Shown: piece after piece, positions 62,997 to 64,000 of the stretch | Position numbering within the stretch: position 1 is the first letter of the stretch | Layout of the letters: every line of letters begins with the position of its first letter | From: Bradyrhizobium sp. BR 10289 | GTDB taxonomy: Bacteria > Pseudomonadota > Alphaproteobacteria > Rhizobiales > Xanthobacteraceae | Assembly (NCBI RefSeq): GCF_019455385.1 | Contig: NZ_JACOFR010000018.1 | Location: 62,001-126,000, forward strand | DNA: 64,000 bases | Reading direction: 5' to 3' | Program-made: the position numbers and the translations under genes | Notes under the pieces: model-generated | The model's input: the letters and a program-made list of their open reading frames with translations, nothing else | Told to the model about the DNA's origin: nothing | The model's database searches: none

Positions 62997-64000
62997 TCAA
63001 ACCACGCGCCTCCCCGCCCGCTCCGCCACCTCCTTCTGCACGAAATACATCGCCACCAGCGTGATGATCGTCGTGGTGACGACGACGTAGCCGATCCGCT
63101 CGAAATGCAGCAGCGAGCCGTCGGGCTGTTGCGAGATGATCGCGGCGGCGAGCACCGAGCCTAGTCCGCCGGAGAGCTGCTGCAGCGAGGCGCTGACCGC
63201 GCTGAAAGAGCCGCGCTGGCTCTGGTCGGGGATCGCCGAGATCAGCGCCTGCGACGGGATCATGCGCGAGAAGATGCCGACGAACAGCAGCACGTTGACG
63301 GCGATCGCGGTCACCAGCGAGACGTGGCCGAGATGGGTGTAGATTAGCACCATGACGACCGTCATCGCGCAGCCGAACACGAAGGTCGGATATTTGCCGA
63401 AGGCGTCGCTGGCGCGGCCGACCAGCGGCCCCGTGACGATGCTGAACAGGCCGGAGACCAGATAGATCGTCGGCAGATGCGCCATGTCGATGCCGATATT
63501 GTTCACGGTGAAGGCGCTGGAATACGGCATCAGCATATAGCCGCCGGTCGCCAGCAGCGTCGTGACCGCAAACGCGAGCGTGTAGCGCGGCTCACCGACG
63601 GTTGCGACCAGATGGTGGAACGGATTTTTGTCCTGCTTCAGCTTCAGATGCGCGTCCACCGGCTCCATGACGAGCCCGACGACGGCGATCGTCACGATCG
63701 ACAGCCCGACGATCGCGATGAAGCAGACGTGCCAGCTCCAATGGTTGGCGAGATAAAGCCCGGCGGGAATGCCGAGCACCTGGCTCGCGGCGAACGCGGT
63801 CTGGATGAAGCCCATCACGCGGCCGCGCAAATGCAGTGCGAACAGATCGGTGACGATGGCCAGCACCACCGAGCCGATCACGCCGCCGAACAATCCGGTC
63901 ACGATCCGGCCGATCAACAGCACATGGTAGTTCTGTGCCATTGCGCAGAGCAGCGTGCCGAGCGTGAAACCGACATAGAAGAACAGCAGCAGCCGCTTGC
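62997..64000 (-). CDS. MFS transporter, C-terminal part (cut by window edge)
   Basis: The visible 334 or so residues run from the right edge to a stop at 62997 and include about nine to ten hydrophobic segments. An MFS-type GRASDAFGKYP segment follows one of them, and FSRMIPSQALISAIPDQSQRGSFSAVSASLQQLSGGLGS is close to the end. It resembles DHA1-type drug or sugar exporters. The open frame continues past 64000 (codons KRLLLFFYVGFTLGT precede the first in-window Met), so the true start is outside. Substrate is not known. Confidence 0.88.
   Translation of the reverse strand, partial: KRLLLFFYVGFTLGTLLCAMAQNYHVLLIGRIVTGLFGGVIGSVVLAIVTDLFALHLRGRVMGFIQTAFAASQVLGIPAGLYLANHWSWHVCFIAIVGLSIVTIAVVGLVMEPVDAHLKLKQDKNPFHHLVATVGEPRYTLAFAVTTLLATGGYMLMPYSSAFTVNNIGIDMAHLPTIYLVSGLFSIVTGPLVGRASDAFGKYPTFVFGCAMTVVMVLIYTHLGHVSLVTAIAVNVLLFVGIFSRMIPSQALISAIPDQSQRGSFSAVSASLQQLSGGLGSVLAAAIISQQPDGSLLHFERIGYVVVTTTIITLVAMYFVQKEVAERAGRRVV

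Overview
The window is a high-GC chromosomal segment of an alphaproteobacterium. Gene content, gene order and extragenic palindromes point to Bradyrhizobium or a close relative in the Nitrobacteraceae. The supporting blocks are cpaBCDE, rsmI-yraN-gshB, rph-rdgB-hemW divergent from hrcA-grpE, dnaKJ followed by a PmtA-like methyltransferase, and infC-rpmI-rplT-pheST. This assignment is by recognition, not by a database search.

Layout. 1-3202: minus-strand end of a tight-adherence (Flp/Tad) pilus operon, cpaB-cpaC-cpaD-cpaE, with cpaE running off the left edge. 3655-7519: gshB, yraN and rsmI, divergent from a lipoprotein resembling penicillin-binding-protein activators. 7690-12158: hemW, rdgB and rph, divergent from the heat-shock genes hrcA and grpE. 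12184-16385: an accessory insert between grpE and dnaK that holds a lower-GC, multi-spanning membrane hydrolase, an exported nicotinamidase-like protein and a secreted protein of unknown function. 16802-24123: dnaK, dnaJ, a phospholipid N-methyltransferase candidate, an FMN reductase, pyrF, a DUF1330 protein, dapB and gpmA. 24267-30232: an Ada/Ogt-type repair protein, a DUF2244 protein, nth, an EmrAB-type efflux pair and an EI24/CysZ-like protein. 30320-33438: a nucleoside-phosphorylase-like protein divergent from a sedolisin (S53) protease. 33596-38381: MFS transporter, LysR regulator, class III CoA-transferase and HMG-CoA-lyase-like enzyme, read here as a catabolic unit for a 3-hydroxy-3-methylglutarate-like acid. 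38535-41964: nikR, a copper P-type ATPase and a divergent csoR with a visible operator. 42263-45592: a permuted-papain hydrolase, a Tat-exported amine oxidase-like flavoprotein and a TauE/SafE permease. 45645-51640: the translation cluster infC, rpmI, rplT, pheS, pheT on the minus strand, interrupted by two small secreted-protein genes on the plus strand. 51888-56158: an alpha/beta hydrolase, an NTF2-like protein, a thioesterase-like protein, queG and a glutathione S-transferase. 56327-60425: uppP, a DprE1/DprE2-like pair and an NDUFA9-like protein. 60565-62829: tRNA-Leu(CAG), an orphan GspC/GspN-like protein and a secreted beta-helix protein. 62997-64000: an MFS transporter cut by the right edge.

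Most of the window is ordinary core chromosome. The notable features are an extensive set of imperfect extragenic palindromes that fill nearly every convergent gene junction, the membrane hydrolase between grpE and dnaK, the DprE1/E2-like epimerase pair, the putative HMG catabolic unit, and non-AUG starts at infC (ATT) and queG (probably CTG). No CRISPR array, transposase, integrase or rRNA gene was seen. No clearly novel multi-gene system is demonstrated; the candidates are listed with the test that would decide each.
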